NCBI GenBank assembly: GCA_036897095.1
Contig: JAYMSP010001189.1
Location: 1 to 35,089 of the forward strand
Direction of reading: 5' to 3'
Length of the DNA stretch: 35,089 nt
DNA from: Plantago elongata
Taxonomy: Eukaryota; Streptophyta; Magnoliopsida; Lamiales; Plantaginaceae
A program made the position numbers and the translations under genes. Position 1 is the first letter of the stretch, and each line of letters starts with the position of its first letter. Positions 10,345 to 21,939 of this stretch are shown piece after piece. Below the pieces are notes generated by a model that did no database searches, had not been told where the DNA came from, and was given only the letters and a program-made list of their open reading frames with translations.

Positions 10345-13300
10345 TCAGGCTTTGCTATCGATACTCATTGGTTCAGCTTCCTTTGAAGCTGTGTTCTGCA
10401 AATTTGAACAAGATAAACCAAACATCAGAAACCAATTCGACTTATTGTATCATCAACTTTGATAAAAAGAAAGAGTTGTTTAAAACAAAACTCATGTTAG
10501 GATCATGTACCTTATTGAGTTTAGCGAACATGTTCCCGTAAAACTTTGCATCCTTCTTGTTAAATTCCTTCATCTTCTCCTTCAAAGTCTTGTACTCAAG
10601 CTTTACATCCCTGCTTGGGCAACAAAAGTCCCAGAATTTTATTAAGATTCAAAAGAAGAGTTGTACTGGGATCCAGAAAACAGCAATAAAAGCCCACACA
10701 TGAACCCACCTGTTGTTGGGGTCAATTTCAAGTGCCTTCTTTATGTCGAACTCTGCCAAATCAAGGTCAGCCATGTTTATGTATGCCTGAGCTCTTCTAT
10801 AAAGTGCCTTCACGTTTGTACTTTCAATCTCCAGCACCTACAACACCAGCTCCATAGTTAGCTCTAAAATTATCCAGCTCCATAGTTAGCTCTAAAATTA
10901 TCTAGCGAAAATCTTGGCCTCCAGCAGTGAAATGTATCACAGTGAGGAACTCTAAAGTCTAACCTTAGTGCAAAGTTTCTCTGCTTGTTTGTACTCTTTC
11001 AATTTCAACTTGCAAGCTGCATCATTCAGGTTGCAAGTAACCTTTAGCGCTTTGGACTGCTTCTTTTCCTCCTCACTGAAGTTGGTGTCATATTCAATAA
11101 ACTTGGCAGCCTGCATTGCAAACATCCAAATAAGCAACTACAATTGAAGACAGAAATCACAGGCACCAAACATGCTAATCCTACAAAACTAATTTTACCT
11201 TCTCATATCTCTTTGAAGCTCTCAAATACTTTCCCGCCTTGAATAAAGCATTACCTTCTTCCTTCTTCTTACCAGCAGCCTCAATTTTCTCCAGAGTGTT
11301 CATATCCCAAGACTCTTTATCCTACAAAACAAAATAACACAAAATTGTGAATGTCAGATTCTCTCATACAGTGAGAATACAAATGCAATGATTCCTCAAG
11401 TCATCAACTGACCTTCTCAAAGGAGACAAGCTCAATGTCGTAATGCACAGTGGAGTTTGGAGGAACTGTAGCTAGTTCCTGCTTTGACTCGGAAGATCCA
11501 AAAGCATACTCAGGTGCAATGGACAAGGTCGATACTTCTCCCTTCTTCATTGTAATCACAGCCCTGTCCAGCCCCTCAATGACTTGCTCTGCAAATAGGC
11601 GAGTATTAGATTCCACATAAGGCAACAAAGAAAGTGGGATGTGCTCTGCCTGTGGAACTGCATATACACATACCTTCATCTGTCTTGAATTCAAAGAGAT
11701 CAGCTTCATCATCAGTATAACCCTTTTTGAAGAAGACAGTACCATCTTGCAACTTTCCGGTCAATTTCACTGAACAAACGAAAAAAGAAAAAAGAACACT
11801 TTGAGACGCCAGCTAGGAGTGACAGCTGAAGACACTGCTAAATCATCATATTTTACCTTTAACAACAGCTCCTTCATTCGGTTTTTCATATCCTTCTCCT
11901 TCCTTCAGAATCTTCTTCAAAATTTTCTTATCTTCCGTAACATGGGAAACCGTCTTCCATGAGACTAGCTCCAAGAGGATTTCCAACGTGGCATTGGGTG
12001 GGACAGCAGCTTCACCATCAGATGCTGGTTTTCCCTTCTCACCAAACCCATCTGCATAAGAAAATGACACAGATTAGGGATAAAGCCTGCAAAGCTACAA
12101 TTCAACTTTCTTTGGACGCATTTATTCTGATGCAAAAAGATATTAACAAAAAGGATGCATCAACAATCAAATTCCCCAACAGAGAAGCAACAGCCGAAAT
12201 GATATCTCGCCTTCATCACTATTCCAAATACACCAAACACAAGGCAACATAAAGGTATCATCCTTTTCACATTTGATAATAAATATTTTCACACCGAAAA
12301 CCAATAAAATTACCAATTACGAGCTACAGGAATAATAACCAACCAAATGAGGTAGAATACAAAGTTATTCGCTCTGTGAGTAACATCACAGAGAACATAA
12401 TGATTAACAAACCCTTACATTGTGGCTTCACAGTTAGGACGACCTGTTCTCCTTTCTTCATAGTTTTCACTGCCCTGGAGATAGCAGGACAGAAATAACC
12501 TGACATGAAAAATAATTTGTAAAATAGGTAACCATGGGGAAACAAAAGAAAAGAAGTCTTCAACAGACTAGCTTTATGGTTCAAAATCGTACCATCTCCC
12601 ACAGTGAACTCAACACCGTCAGATTTTGAAATCACAACTCCATTTTCCAGCTTTGCTTCATAGTTAACTGTATCACAGAAACAATTATTGTTAGACGACA
12701 AACAATGAAACACGAAAGCAATTATTGTTAGTGGTCTTCCAAATACCTAGCACTTCATCGGCATCTTTTGGGTTCTCCCATTTCTCCCCCTCTTTCAGGA
12801 TCTTTTTGAACAACCCACCATCCTTGCAAATATCCTTAACACTGGCCCATGATAGCAGTTCTACATCAAACTGAAGAGTTGCATTTGGAGGGATAGTAGG
12901 AGGAGATCCGGATTCACCATAAGCCAATTCCGGTGGTATGGTGAAGACTGCATTTTCACCCTTCTTCATGGTCTTGATACCTTGGTCCCATCCCTTGATG
13001 ACTTGCCCTGAAACCAGTCCAAATGAGCATTGATTACATAGAGAACGTAAGTTCAAACATATGAAACAACCATCCAAGTTTCGGAGCTGTACAATCCATT
13101 ATCACCATAAGCCTCCTATTGACGAGCACAAAAAAAGTTCAGGCAATCAAACCAAGGGCTAGAAGTTTGATTTCTATAGTTCTAAAGAGAGAGATTTGTG
13201 CCGTGCCATATGATATATAAAGACCTGTCTCTCTCGCAGCTAATCGAAGCAGAACCATATGCAGGCTGGTCATGAAATGATTCTATTGCAGAAGAGAATA

Positions 13301-14734
13301 AAACTTTAGCGAAGAATCTTTTTTTTTATTTGAAATGGATATATCTATATGATTCATATTTATGAGATGATAAAATATGGCAAAAGCTATGCCGAGTTCA
13401 CGTATGAATAGGCGTATTGGTTTGCGTAAGTGTGTACATAAATTACCAAAATGGATTATTCATGTTCAAGCAAGTTTCAATAATACTATTGACACAGTTA
13501 CAGATGTAAAGGGTCGCGTGGTTTCCTGGTCCTCGGCAGGTACTTTTTCTTTTACAGTGAAAGTGAGCAACATTAGACACAACACAAAGATGCATTAAAA
13601 GTCAAGAGTTATTGAAACTTTCTAAGTTTTCATTTAGCATCCTAAGCGTATATCTAAATTTCAGAAATCCAGTCCATAGATCATAATAAAGTCCCTTTAT
13701 CTCAACAGGTATCTAGTTATACCGGAGAATCTGAAACATAATAAATGAGGCTAGGACAAAAACCAGGCAAGCTATACATATACTATCACCATAGAATATA
13801 ACCATTTCTGGACTACAAACAGAATGTCCAGTGGATCGTGCAAGATGCAAGACTAAAAAAGAATAAAGCGAAAACAGAAACCAGGCACCTCAGTTTTAGT
13901 ACTTCAAATTGCTTTTAATTACTGTGAATGGCAACAAGAACTCCTCATGATTGTGCTAAATGGAAAGAATAAATATTAAGCAAAACAAAAGTGGAGCTCA
14001 TACGATTACCATTTCGAATGGTAATGTGTTTAACGAACAGTGACATTTTGCACAAATACATAGTGAGAATCTATCTTAATTATACTATCAATGCATAAAC
14101 ACCGCTAACAGAGTCTATTACATGGCCTATATAGTACATAAAATTTGATAGAGAACAGAAAACTAGCCCGAATCATATTTAATTACCACTATCAAGGAAA
14201 ATAATCCAATTATACGTCTTAACATATTCAACCCTCCATAAAGCAACACAATACAAGAAGTTGATCGAGAATCAATCAGAAATGGATACTGACCTTGACC
14301 GAGAGTGAAGGAGAACGGCTCGCCTCTATCGCGACTGGAATCGAACTTAGTTCCATCAAGTAGCGTTCCCGTATAATGAACTGAAAAAATGATGAAACGC
14401 AGGAAAACACATTATTCAATCAATAACAAAAATCTAATAAAACTGCGATGGTGCTTCACCTCCAGTATCAGTAACGTATATAAATAATAAAAATCGAGGA
14501 CGTACGACAGTGCTCGAATGGATTAGTATAGAATAGTATACCTTGGACTTCATCTCCAGTATCAGGAGTATCCCAGCCGTCGCCCGACTTGAGGAGCTTC
14601 TTCTTCAAACCCTGGGTGCCGATCTCCTTCTCATCTCCGACCTTCATGACGCCGCTGGAGACCTCACCGTCCAGATCCAAGTCCTCATCCATTTCAGCAG
14701 GTGGAACCATCGGCATATCGAAATCGTCCTCCAT
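10345..14734 (-). CDS. FKBP62/FKBP65 (ROF1/ROF2): Multi-domain FKBP peptidyl-prolyl isomerase, ROF1/ROF2 (FKBP62/FKBP65) class
   Basis: Thirteen exons on the minus strand: 14734-14542, 14380-14294, 13007-12747, 12667-12593, 12499-12419, 12051-11857, 11769-11674, 11588-11413, 11321-11199, 11110-10964, 10837-10710, 10610-10511, 10395-10345. All introns are GT-AG, and the joined frame is open for 570 codons; Arabidopsis ROF1 and ROF2 are 551 and 578. FKBP domain 1 (about residues 58-147) keeps the pocket residues Tyr, Phe-Asp, Arg, Val-Ile-Trp, Tyr and Phe. Domains 2 (176-264) and 3 (292-388) have lost the Phe-Asp and Trp positions, so they are probably not catalytic. Three TPR repeats (about 404-522) keep the Lys-Asn-Asn-Lys-Arg clamp that binds the Hsp90 tail. 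A basic helix near residues 525-550 is the likely calmodulin-binding site. Known relatives act with Hsp90.1 in thermotolerance, in cytosol and nucleus. Confidence 0.96.
13320..13545 (+). pseudogene. rps11: Plastid rps11 5' fragment (NUPT) inside intron 2, antisense to the FKBP gene
   Basis: From the ATG at 13377 the plus strand reads a decayed start of chloroplast ribosomal protein S11: MAKAMP, RRIGLRK, then [28 protein letters not shown]. Identity to plant plastid S11 ends near 13543. The remaining two thirds of the protein are missing, and the frame ends at 13598 in unrelated sequence. Several conserved positions are changed (for example Trp in place of Gly after IPK). The T-rich bases just upstream look like the plastid rpl36-rps11 spacer. 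This is a plastid-to-nucleus insertion, old by its divergence and non-functional. It lies wholly within the 1286-bp intron 2 and in the opposite direction to the host gene. Confidence 0.9.
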
Positions 14735-15440
14735 TTGAGCTTAGCTTGATGTTATTGATTAGGTTAGATGAGAGTGAGTGAATTGGATTGGATTGATTGC
14801 TTGTTGGAGTGTTTTGGTTGAGGAGAAGAGAGTGACGCTCGGCTCGGTTTAATAGTAGAAATGGGGAGTTTCTAGAGACTTCTCTTTTCTCGAGGGTTTT
14901 AGCTAGCTACCCTATAATAGTTGCTATAGTTTAGCTCATTTTATTTGATTTTATGAAAGGTCAAGATGGTTCCAGAGATTATCAGATTCGCCTCTTTCCC
15001 TTTTCACCTTTCACTTTCATCTTCACCAGTTTAGAATTTTCATTAAATATATAAATTAGGATCATTTCTATTTCATTTAAAATTAATTAGAGACTAATTG
15101 GGATAGAATTTAAATGGTTTTTTTCAATTGAAATTAAATTTTTTGTGTTTAAAAAGTTCGATTTAATTGGGGAGATGGCCGCTCCAGCAATATGACAAAC
15201 AACACCTTAATTAATTTCAACCCTGTTAAATCATAATTTATATTATACTTTAGTTTAGTTCAGTTTAGTTATCCATTTATATTATACTTCTGTTTCATTT
15301 AGTTTAGTACAGTTTCGTTCAGTTTAGTTAATTTTAGTAAATTTCGAGCCTAACTCTATAAACTATGAAATTAAAGATTTAAATATGATGTAATAATTTA
15401 TCAATATCCATCCACCTTCCTCAAAAAATTAAACATTATA
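14735..15440. other. 5' flank of the ROF-type gene and AT-rich spacer
   Basis: Bases 14735 to about 14850 look like a pyrimidine/purine-rich leader, and the promoter should lie between 14850 and 15000. At 15237-15340 a segment starting TTTATATTATACTT is imperfectly duplicated, with many TTTAGTTCAG-like steps. No coding frame is supported. Confidence 0.45.
14870..14882. promoter_or_regulatory. Heat-shock element upstream of the ROF-type gene
   Basis: TTCTAGAGACTTC matches the three-unit heat-shock-factor pattern TTCnnGAAnnTTC with one mismatch (GAG for GAA). It lies 136-148 bp before the start codon, at a usual promoter distance. Arabidopsis ROF1/ROF2 are heat-regulated, which makes the site plausible; binding is inferred only from the pattern. 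Confidence 0.6.
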
Positions 15441-15560
15441 TTCTCCGACTTTTTAGGTTGACATTGCACAATTTCCATCAACGTTAAACATGCACAAAGA
15501 ACATGGCGAAATGTAACCATAAGGTCACGGGTTCGATTTTCCGAAATGGGTGATTATATT
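15440..15560 (+). repeat. Possible tRNA-derived SINE remnant
   Basis: AAGGTCACGGGTTCGATTTT near 15522-15541 contains a good Pol III B box (GGTTCGA) in the context seen in plant tRNA-derived SINEs. GGTTGACATTGCAC near 15457 resembles the sequence that often precedes it. No convincing A box, tail or target duplication was found. Confidence 0.3.
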
Positions 15561-16583
15561 CTTTTAATAGAGATTGATGGTGATTTGCATCTAGAATCGA
15601 TTGATAAATTCGTCTTGTTCAACAATTATAATTGTAATGCTATATTTCATGTTAATTAATAAAAACGAAAGGTGGATATGTTGGAGTGAAATTCGGTCGA
15701 ACCAAATTTCCCTCCCCTTAGCTGAAAGCGTCATTTTGTGCATAAGAGGAACAGCAATGTCCTCAAAAGAATACCTACGACCCCTGGTATCTTTTTGGGG
15801 TTTTAGACATCAACGGTGTTCGACCATATTAACCTAATAACCTCAGAAATGTAGATGAAAGACCAGTCATGCCCTCACTTGTATAATTTACTATAATTCA
15901 TCACTTAATATATGTTCGATCTGCCTAGTTCAATTTTCCATAATTCGTCGCGTGAAGTTTATTTTTTTTCCAATTACGGTCTGTTTTTCTTGGAGAAGGG
16001 CGCGATTACCTAGTAGTGTTAGAGGCTGATCTTCTGTTGAGTAATTGGTTGAGCAATTTCAATTCAATGCATTCATGTTTTACGAAAAATGCTTAATTTG
16101 TTTATGTGTGAGATTTGCTTTCTCTAAAAGCCCAGTGTAGTGAGCGACATGCATCTTAATTCATTAAATTTGTGTGAGTAATTTGTCCAAAGATGCAAGT
16201 ATGCATTCGTTATTATGGTCGAGTTGTATAGATTGTTAACATAAATTATGAAATGCGATTTTGTGGGTTGAGAGAATTGGGAATCTGTATGTTGTTTTTG
16301 CTCGATTCAACTGTGGAATGATTGAGGGAATTTTTTAACTTTGGAATGATTGTGGAAATTTTATAAATTTGGAATGATTAATGTTCTGTTAATTGGTATT
16401 AGATTTCATGGATTCAATTGTTGCATAATGTACGTGAGTTTGTGTTGTTTTTGTGCTGACTTGTTATTATAAAAACTTATAAAAGTTGAAGTATTTTTTC
16501 AGAGTCCTCAAATTTTGTATACTAATTGTGCGCGCCTTTGTGTGTAAATTGTTGATTTTGTCTATTTGCTATTGTTGTATACT
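15561..16583. other. T-rich non-coding stretch, intron-like
   Basis: No supported coding exon. From about 16050 to 16583 the plus strand is T-rich and stop-rich, like a plant intron, and it ends at TATACTAATTG just before the solo LTR. That hexamer context also occurs 59 bp earlier. A 5' exon for the possible terminal exon at 19582 was looked for here but none was convincing. Confidence 0.35.
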
Positions 16584-16588
16584 AATTG
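16584..16588. repeat. Target-site duplication AATTG, left copy
   Basis: AATTG precedes the TGTAAG start of the solo LTR and is identical to 19554-19558. Confidence 0.9.
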
Positions 16589-19553
16589 TGTAAGAGCCGC
16601 GAAATTTGGTACGTATCAGAAACTAATTTAAATATTAAAATTATTACTTCGAACAGGAGGCCGACCCTTGACTTAAAACGAGTGAAAATGTTGACCGTGA
16701 ATATGGGTCAAATTTAGAAAGTAAACGCCGAGCGAAATCACCAGATAATTACTAACAGATAATAAAATAATAATAAAAATAATAAAATAAAAATATTTAT
16801 TTTAAATTTTATACGGCTTTAGTTTGTCTTGAATATCGCCCGGGAATTGATTTCACATTTTTCTGAAATTTATTTACGAGCCGTTTGGAGTCCAGAAGAA
16901 GCCAGGTGTATATAAGGGTAAAATACCCAGTATACCCCCACTTATCTTCTTCATCTCTTCCCCAAATCCAGCCCTCCCGTTCAATCGGTCTTGAGCCTTC
17001 TCCGTCATTTCCCTTCCGCCCACAACCGTCACCGATGCTCCGCCTCATTGCCGCATGTCAAACGCGTGGCGGAGGAGAAGTTGCTGCGGGCGGACGGAGA
17101 GGGAAATCGCCCGCATGACCGACGCGTGTAGGGCGGAGAACGAGTCACGACGGGCGGAATGGGCGAGCCTCCGCCTATTTATAGCCGGCTCCGTCGCCCT
17201 TCCTCAATCGCACCACCCAACGGAACAGAAGAAACTGAACTGTAGCCTTTGCCCAGTTCAACCTCTTCCGCTCTCATCTCAATTCAATTCCTTCCCGCAT
17301 CTCCCCTTCACCGCGCCTCCAACCACCGCGCCGCCTCACTGCCGGACTTGAGTCGCCATTCACGATCAGCTTCCGGTTAGTAGCCTCGCTTCGAGTTAAT
17401 TACTTTTGGGAACAAGAATTTGAGTTTTAAGTCTTCGAATGCAGTTTACTTGTTGTTGTGTGCTTAGCGAATGTTGACTCGCATATGTAAAATAAGGATG
17501 CTAATGCTATGTTGTACTATGATGTAACAGAATGTAAGGAAGATTATAATTGGTGTACATGATATAGTGATTCAGTTGTGATAATATTCAAACAGTATAG
17601 CATCTTAAGATATTAAGCAGAGATATGGTATGAAAATACTTGTTGTGTGATCTGATAAAGGTGTGGGTGATATGATGAAGTAGTAAATTGATGTTATGAT
17701 GTTGCCAAAGTGTTAGCAAGAAAAAAAAGGTATGTATATACTGTTGTAGTAATTGTGTATGTGTCATGTAAATCTTGTGCTATTATGTAATTCGTACAAT
17801 GTTGTGTATTGCAATCAGGTGTATGCTAGACCACATTGTGTGGTGAATTACTTGATACTACATTGTATCCATTGTGCAAAATTTGTAGCAAATATAGTAC
17901 ATGTAGCAAAGTACACTAATGAATTATTAAAGTGTGTAATATAGTTGTGACAAAATGTATATGTGGGTTATGTGCAAAAGATTGACTACACCAAATGATA
18001 GCATACCAATGCCACATGCTAGTGATGCTGGTGTGAGTGTGTGAAGTATTAAAATACTGCAAATGGATGTATGTGTGAATGAGCAGATATTTTAAGGAGT
18101 TGAAAACAATAAAGAATCTGTGTTTTGTTATGTGCACGGTGCATTGAAGTGAAAATCTTAGAATTGGTTGCCGTAGTTAATCAGTTCGTAGAAATATTTG
18201 CAAATTAACACTTAGCCGTGCTTAGAGCTTTTGTTCATCTCTCATTTGAGTGGTGTTAACTAGGAAGCCTTGTGTTGTTGTGCAATTGATTATTACTGCT
18301 AAGTTTCCATAAGATGGGTATTGTTGAGTCGAGAATTTGAATTTGCTTATGTCGTGATTTGGTGACTTAGGATTTGATTGGATAATTGTTGCAACTAAAC
18401 TACTAAATGATTATATGATTACATGCCTAGTTGATTTGACTTGTTGTTAGGGAAAATTTTACGGGAGTCCTAATTATTTTTAGCATCGAAGTTAAGTAAG
18501 TATTGTCTATTTATCATGAGTAACGAAGTTGCATAAATTGCGAGATATCCAAGGTGAGTGATGACTGGCTTCGATGTTAGGCCCTGGGAAAAGCTAAATT
18601 GTATCTTTCATCGTCTTAAATTCCAGTGCCTATGTCTGCTTCCTTAGCTATTGGTCTAATGCTATTCTGGCTATGCGACGACATCCTGACTAACCTGACC
18701 CGAGTACTAATTGCGACTATTTGGTTAATATTGACTCTGTTGGAACTAAACTCTGATTGTATCCTGATTCTGACTTGATATTCTGCTATTCCAGTTATCT
18801 TGTTATATTGCATCCTGATTGTGTTCTGTTATTCCACATGAACTGCATTGCACGAAAAAATGATTTTTTTGAAAGCAACCACACACTACTTGTTTTCTGA
18901 AAAATTGGGAAACCGTCATGGTCGACATTGTCGACATCTTGTTATTGAAGCTGGGTTATGTAATTTGCAGCGTTATATTCAGGCTCGTGTTTACGTGTTG
19001 GACAATTCAAACGGTCCTATTTATGTGTTGCGGTAGGTCGCTACCCATCATTTATGCAACTCTCTGGAGATCGCTACTCCCCCTTGATTATTTGACCAAT
19101 ACCTGATCAGTTTGGTCTAGCCCAAGACAGTTACTGTTTAGTACTGTAAATTTGGCACCTTTCATGTGCTAAGATCATGATCGTGAATACGTGTTTCTGG
19201 TTTTCCCTATTTTTAAAAGTGCCTGATCAGCGTGTTGTGTTGGTTTACTATCCCGATTGTGTTCATACTTGCATTCATGCAAGCTTGATTATCCTCACTG
19301 AGTCTTATGACTGACACTCTCTTGTTTTAATAATATTTTTTTTCCCAGGACAAGAGCACAAAGAAAGGTCCGGGTAGATAGGCTGACAGACTGTTCGTAG
19401 ACACCATATTCCGCTACTACTTGTTTAGATGTGTGTGTTTATTATCGAATTATAACTGATATTGGGGTCTGTAATAACTATTACTTTTGATATATCGATG
19501 TATTTGGAAGTTCGGCATATTCCTTGACGTCCGGACCAGACCGGGGCCTTACA
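16589..19553 (+). mobile_element. Solo LTR of a long-LTR Ty3/gypsy family
   Basis: The 2965-bp segment starts TGTAAGAGCCGCG and ends CCGGGGCCTTACA, flanked by identical AATTG duplications. The same ends (TGTAACGGCC and CGGGGCCTTACA) bound the LTR at 30348-33631. Inner blocks also match: the CAGGACAAGAGCACAAAGA block (near 19348 here), GGCCCTGGGAAAA (near 18580), and a GC-rich region with a TATA box. Directly after the right end there is no primer site but the target duplication. The inner part and the other LTR are therefore gone, as happens after LTR-LTR recombination. Small open frames inside it (for example in the GC-rich block 16885-17351) are not supported as genes. Confidence 0.93.
17174..17182 (+). 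promoter_or_regulatory. TATA box of the solo LTR
   Basis: CTATTTATA lies in a GC-rich surrounding. The same CTATTTATA in the same relative place occurs in the related LTR at 30994-31002, so it is probably the retrotransposon promoter. Confidence 0.6.
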
Positions 19554-19558
19554 AATTG
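19554..19558. repeat. Target-site duplication AATTG, right copy
   Basis: Identical to 16584-16588. It joins the two halves of the original sequence as TACTAATTGCACGGC. Confidence 0.9.
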
Positions 19559-19581
19559 CACGGCTGAATCTTTTTGTGTAG

Positions 19582-19680
19582 GATTCTCAGGACTTTTCGG
19601 ACTCTCATGAGAGTTTCTCACAAGTTATTACTTCACTTATATCTGGCAAGCGTAAAAGGTCATATACGCTACACACTTAA
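19582..19680 (+). other. Possible terminal coding exon, no upstream exon found
   Basis: A good 3' splice site (ATCTTTTTGTGTAG) is followed by 32 open codons, then TAA at 19678-19680. The frame begins DSQDFSDSHESFSQ and has ISGKRKRSYT near its end, a serine/acidic then basic composition unlike random AT-rich DNA. With the solo LTR removed, TACTAAT, a good plant branch-point match, lies about 30 bases before the AG. I do not recognise the protein and found no convincing upstream exon. It may be a relic, or chance. Confidence 0.25.
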
Positions 19681-20194
19681 GGAGAGAGTTGTTAGACAGT
19701 CTGAGCACTTATCAAGATTCTTTCTAGGGAAAGCCATTTGTGGATTTGTGCTCATTATTAAGCTTGTCTGGTGGATTGGTCTAGTTTTCTGATTATTGTG
19801 TAACACCACATGAAGAATATGTTGAATGTATTTGTCTTTGAAAGTTCTAATCACTCAATTAGTATATACTTCCACGGGGTTTTGAAGGAAGACCTACAAT
19901 TGCATACATTCCATCTTGCAAATCCTAAGCGAGTTATTGAGTTTGGTGAGGAGTCTTGAAAACTCTATAGGGTTATAAAGCCTATAAATTAAAATGTACT
20001 TCTTGAATTGGATGTTGTACTAATAGATGTGTAATATTGATAGCGAATTGCTTCAGTGTAGCCTCGGTGGTTTGGCTGGGACATATATCATTGCGACAAC
20101 AAGCAGGTTAAAGCAGTGTGGGTATACAATAAAAATTGTGCCATAATAAATTGATAATCTTTCACTAACTGGCATAGGGGGATTACAATATAAA
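19681..20194. other. Spacer, no feature seen
   Basis: AT-rich sequence without a supported coding frame. If the exon at 19582-19680 is real, this would include its 3' UTR. No repeat or RNA gene was recognised. Confidence 0.35.
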
Positions 20195-20879
20195 TTAACG
20201 GACTGTTTAGATCCGATTATAATATAGATCATTTTTATTAAGTTAAAATTCTTATTTGGTATAGAATTGTATAAGAAAGTCTAGAGGTGAATTGCAGAAT
20301 GAAGAACGATCACTTAATTGAGTTGAATTGAATATGTTTTTCTAAGTAATTGTTCAATGAGTAAATATACTATAAGGTAAGACTTTCTTATATATTATAA
20401 AATTTTGATTTTTATGTAAACAACGGCGTGAGGCTTTTGGGTAATCAAACTGGACCAATTTGTCTATACAAAGAACAAATATGTTAGGAGAAAAACATAA
20501 ACACAAAAACGTGCTACTATATGTTTCTTTCTCAAATTCATCATTCAATCGTGTTTCTACTCTTGGATCTCCCGGATATTACACGTTTCCACTACATCTC
20601 CACTCGGTTTCAACTTACTACCTTCGATGGAGATGAATCAGGTAAAAATTCACCACGATTTGTATGTATTTGTGTGTTTTTTCGTGTTTTGTGCATTTTA
20701 TGTGTGTCTGTTATGATTTTCAATTTAGTTCTCATGATTTGGTATTTAAAACTTTCAGATCTAGTTGCTAAGATGTTTCAAAACTTCAAATCCAGAACGA
20801 AGAAGAAGCTAGCTCGTCAGATCTAAAAAATATTTCTGACAATCTGTTTAGATCTGAAAAATATATCATATCAGATCTA

Positions 20880-21930
20880 AACAACAAACTTGTACGTACC
20901 TTATTGTTTTAACTACCATTGTTATGGTTTTTAGCTTGTGGTGCATTTTTCTGCGTTATTAGAGTTTTAAGATGCATTGTTATATATTTACGAGTCATTG
21001 TTATAGTTTTAAGTATCAATATTATTGATTTCAGCTCGTGTGTGTGTGTGTGTGCGCGTGCGCGCGCGTGTGTTTGATGAATTTTTATTCAGTTTTCATG
21101 ATTTTTTGTTTAAAACTTTCAGATCTAGTTGTTATAGCGTTCAAATCCACAACTCCACAATGATGAAGTAGCTCGCTCGTCAAATTTAGAAATCATTCTC
21201 GAAAATATGTCTATATCTGAAAAAAATAATATATAGTATCTAAATAGAAAATACATATGTACCTTAGTGTCTTAACAACCATTGTTATAGTGTTATCTTG
21301 TGTTGCATTTTTCTGCTTTGTTATAATTTTAAAATGTATTTTTATATTTGTTGGTGTTATAGTTTTAAGCATATATATTATTGTGTTTAGCTTGTGTTCA
21401 ATGTTATGCTTAATAGAGTTTTAAAATGCATTATTGTAGTTTTAAGAGATACTGTTATATTTTAAGAATAAATATTATTGTTTTAACTTGTTTTGAATGT
21501 TTTTGTCATGTTATGATTTAAGAGGCACTAATATAGTTCTAACAAGACATTGTTATTGCTTTAAATGTCAATGTTATTTTTTATATCTTGTGTGGTGTTT
21601 TTTTGGTCTGTTCACTGATTTTAAATTGTGTTGCATTTTTCTATTTTGTAATAGTTTTAAGATGTATTGTTATAGTTTGAAAAGACAACGTTATTGTTTT
21701 AAACATCAAAATTTACTGTTTTTAGATGTGTTGCATGTTACAACTTTGTTTTTGTTATAAGAGGCATCGTCGTTGTTTTAGGTATTAATGTTATTGTTTT
21801 TAGCCTATGTGTTCATGTTTTGTTATAATTTTAATATGTGTTGTTATTGTTTTAAGCATCAATGTTACTCCTTTTTAGCTTCTGGGCATGTTTCTACTAT
21901 GTTATTGTTTTAAGCACGAATGTGTTTGTT
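20880..21930 (+). repeat. T-rich array of short degenerate repeats
   Basis: Units such as GTTTTAAGATGCATTGTTATAG, TCAATGTTATTGTTTT and TGTTGCATTTTTCTG recur many times in mixed order. The spacing varies and no unit is intact over a long run. The pattern is that of sub-terminal repeats of a DNA transposon or of a decayed minisatellite. Related sequence on the opposite strand lies at about 23290-23410. Confidence 0.6.
21037..21073. repeat. (TG)n/(CG)n alternating purine-pyrimidine tract
   Basis: 37 bases of unbroken alternation of purine and pyrimidine: TG steps, then a CGCG-rich core, then TG steps. Such tracts can adopt Z-DNA under negative supercoiling. Confidence 0.9.
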
Positions 21931-21939
21931 TTAATAGTA

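Noticed and set aside
13377..13598. A 73-codon S11-like frame as a functional ribosomal protein gene
   Set aside because: It has only the first third of S11, conserved residues are changed, it ends in unrelated intron sequence and lies inside a host intron. It is a plastid DNA relic.
15601..15837. A 78-codon plus-strand frame in the spacer
   Set aside because: No domain, no splice context, no homologue recognised; length is within chance for this region.
16809..17351. Overlapping Arg/Gly/Pro-rich open frames on both strands in the GC-rich block
   Set aside because: They lie within the solo LTR, show no known domain, and the corresponding block of the related LTR does not keep the frame.
20521..20826. 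A 101-codon plus-strand frame starting MFLSQIHH
   Set aside because: Its composition follows the T-rich repeats and no domain is seen; it lies inside the candidate transposon.
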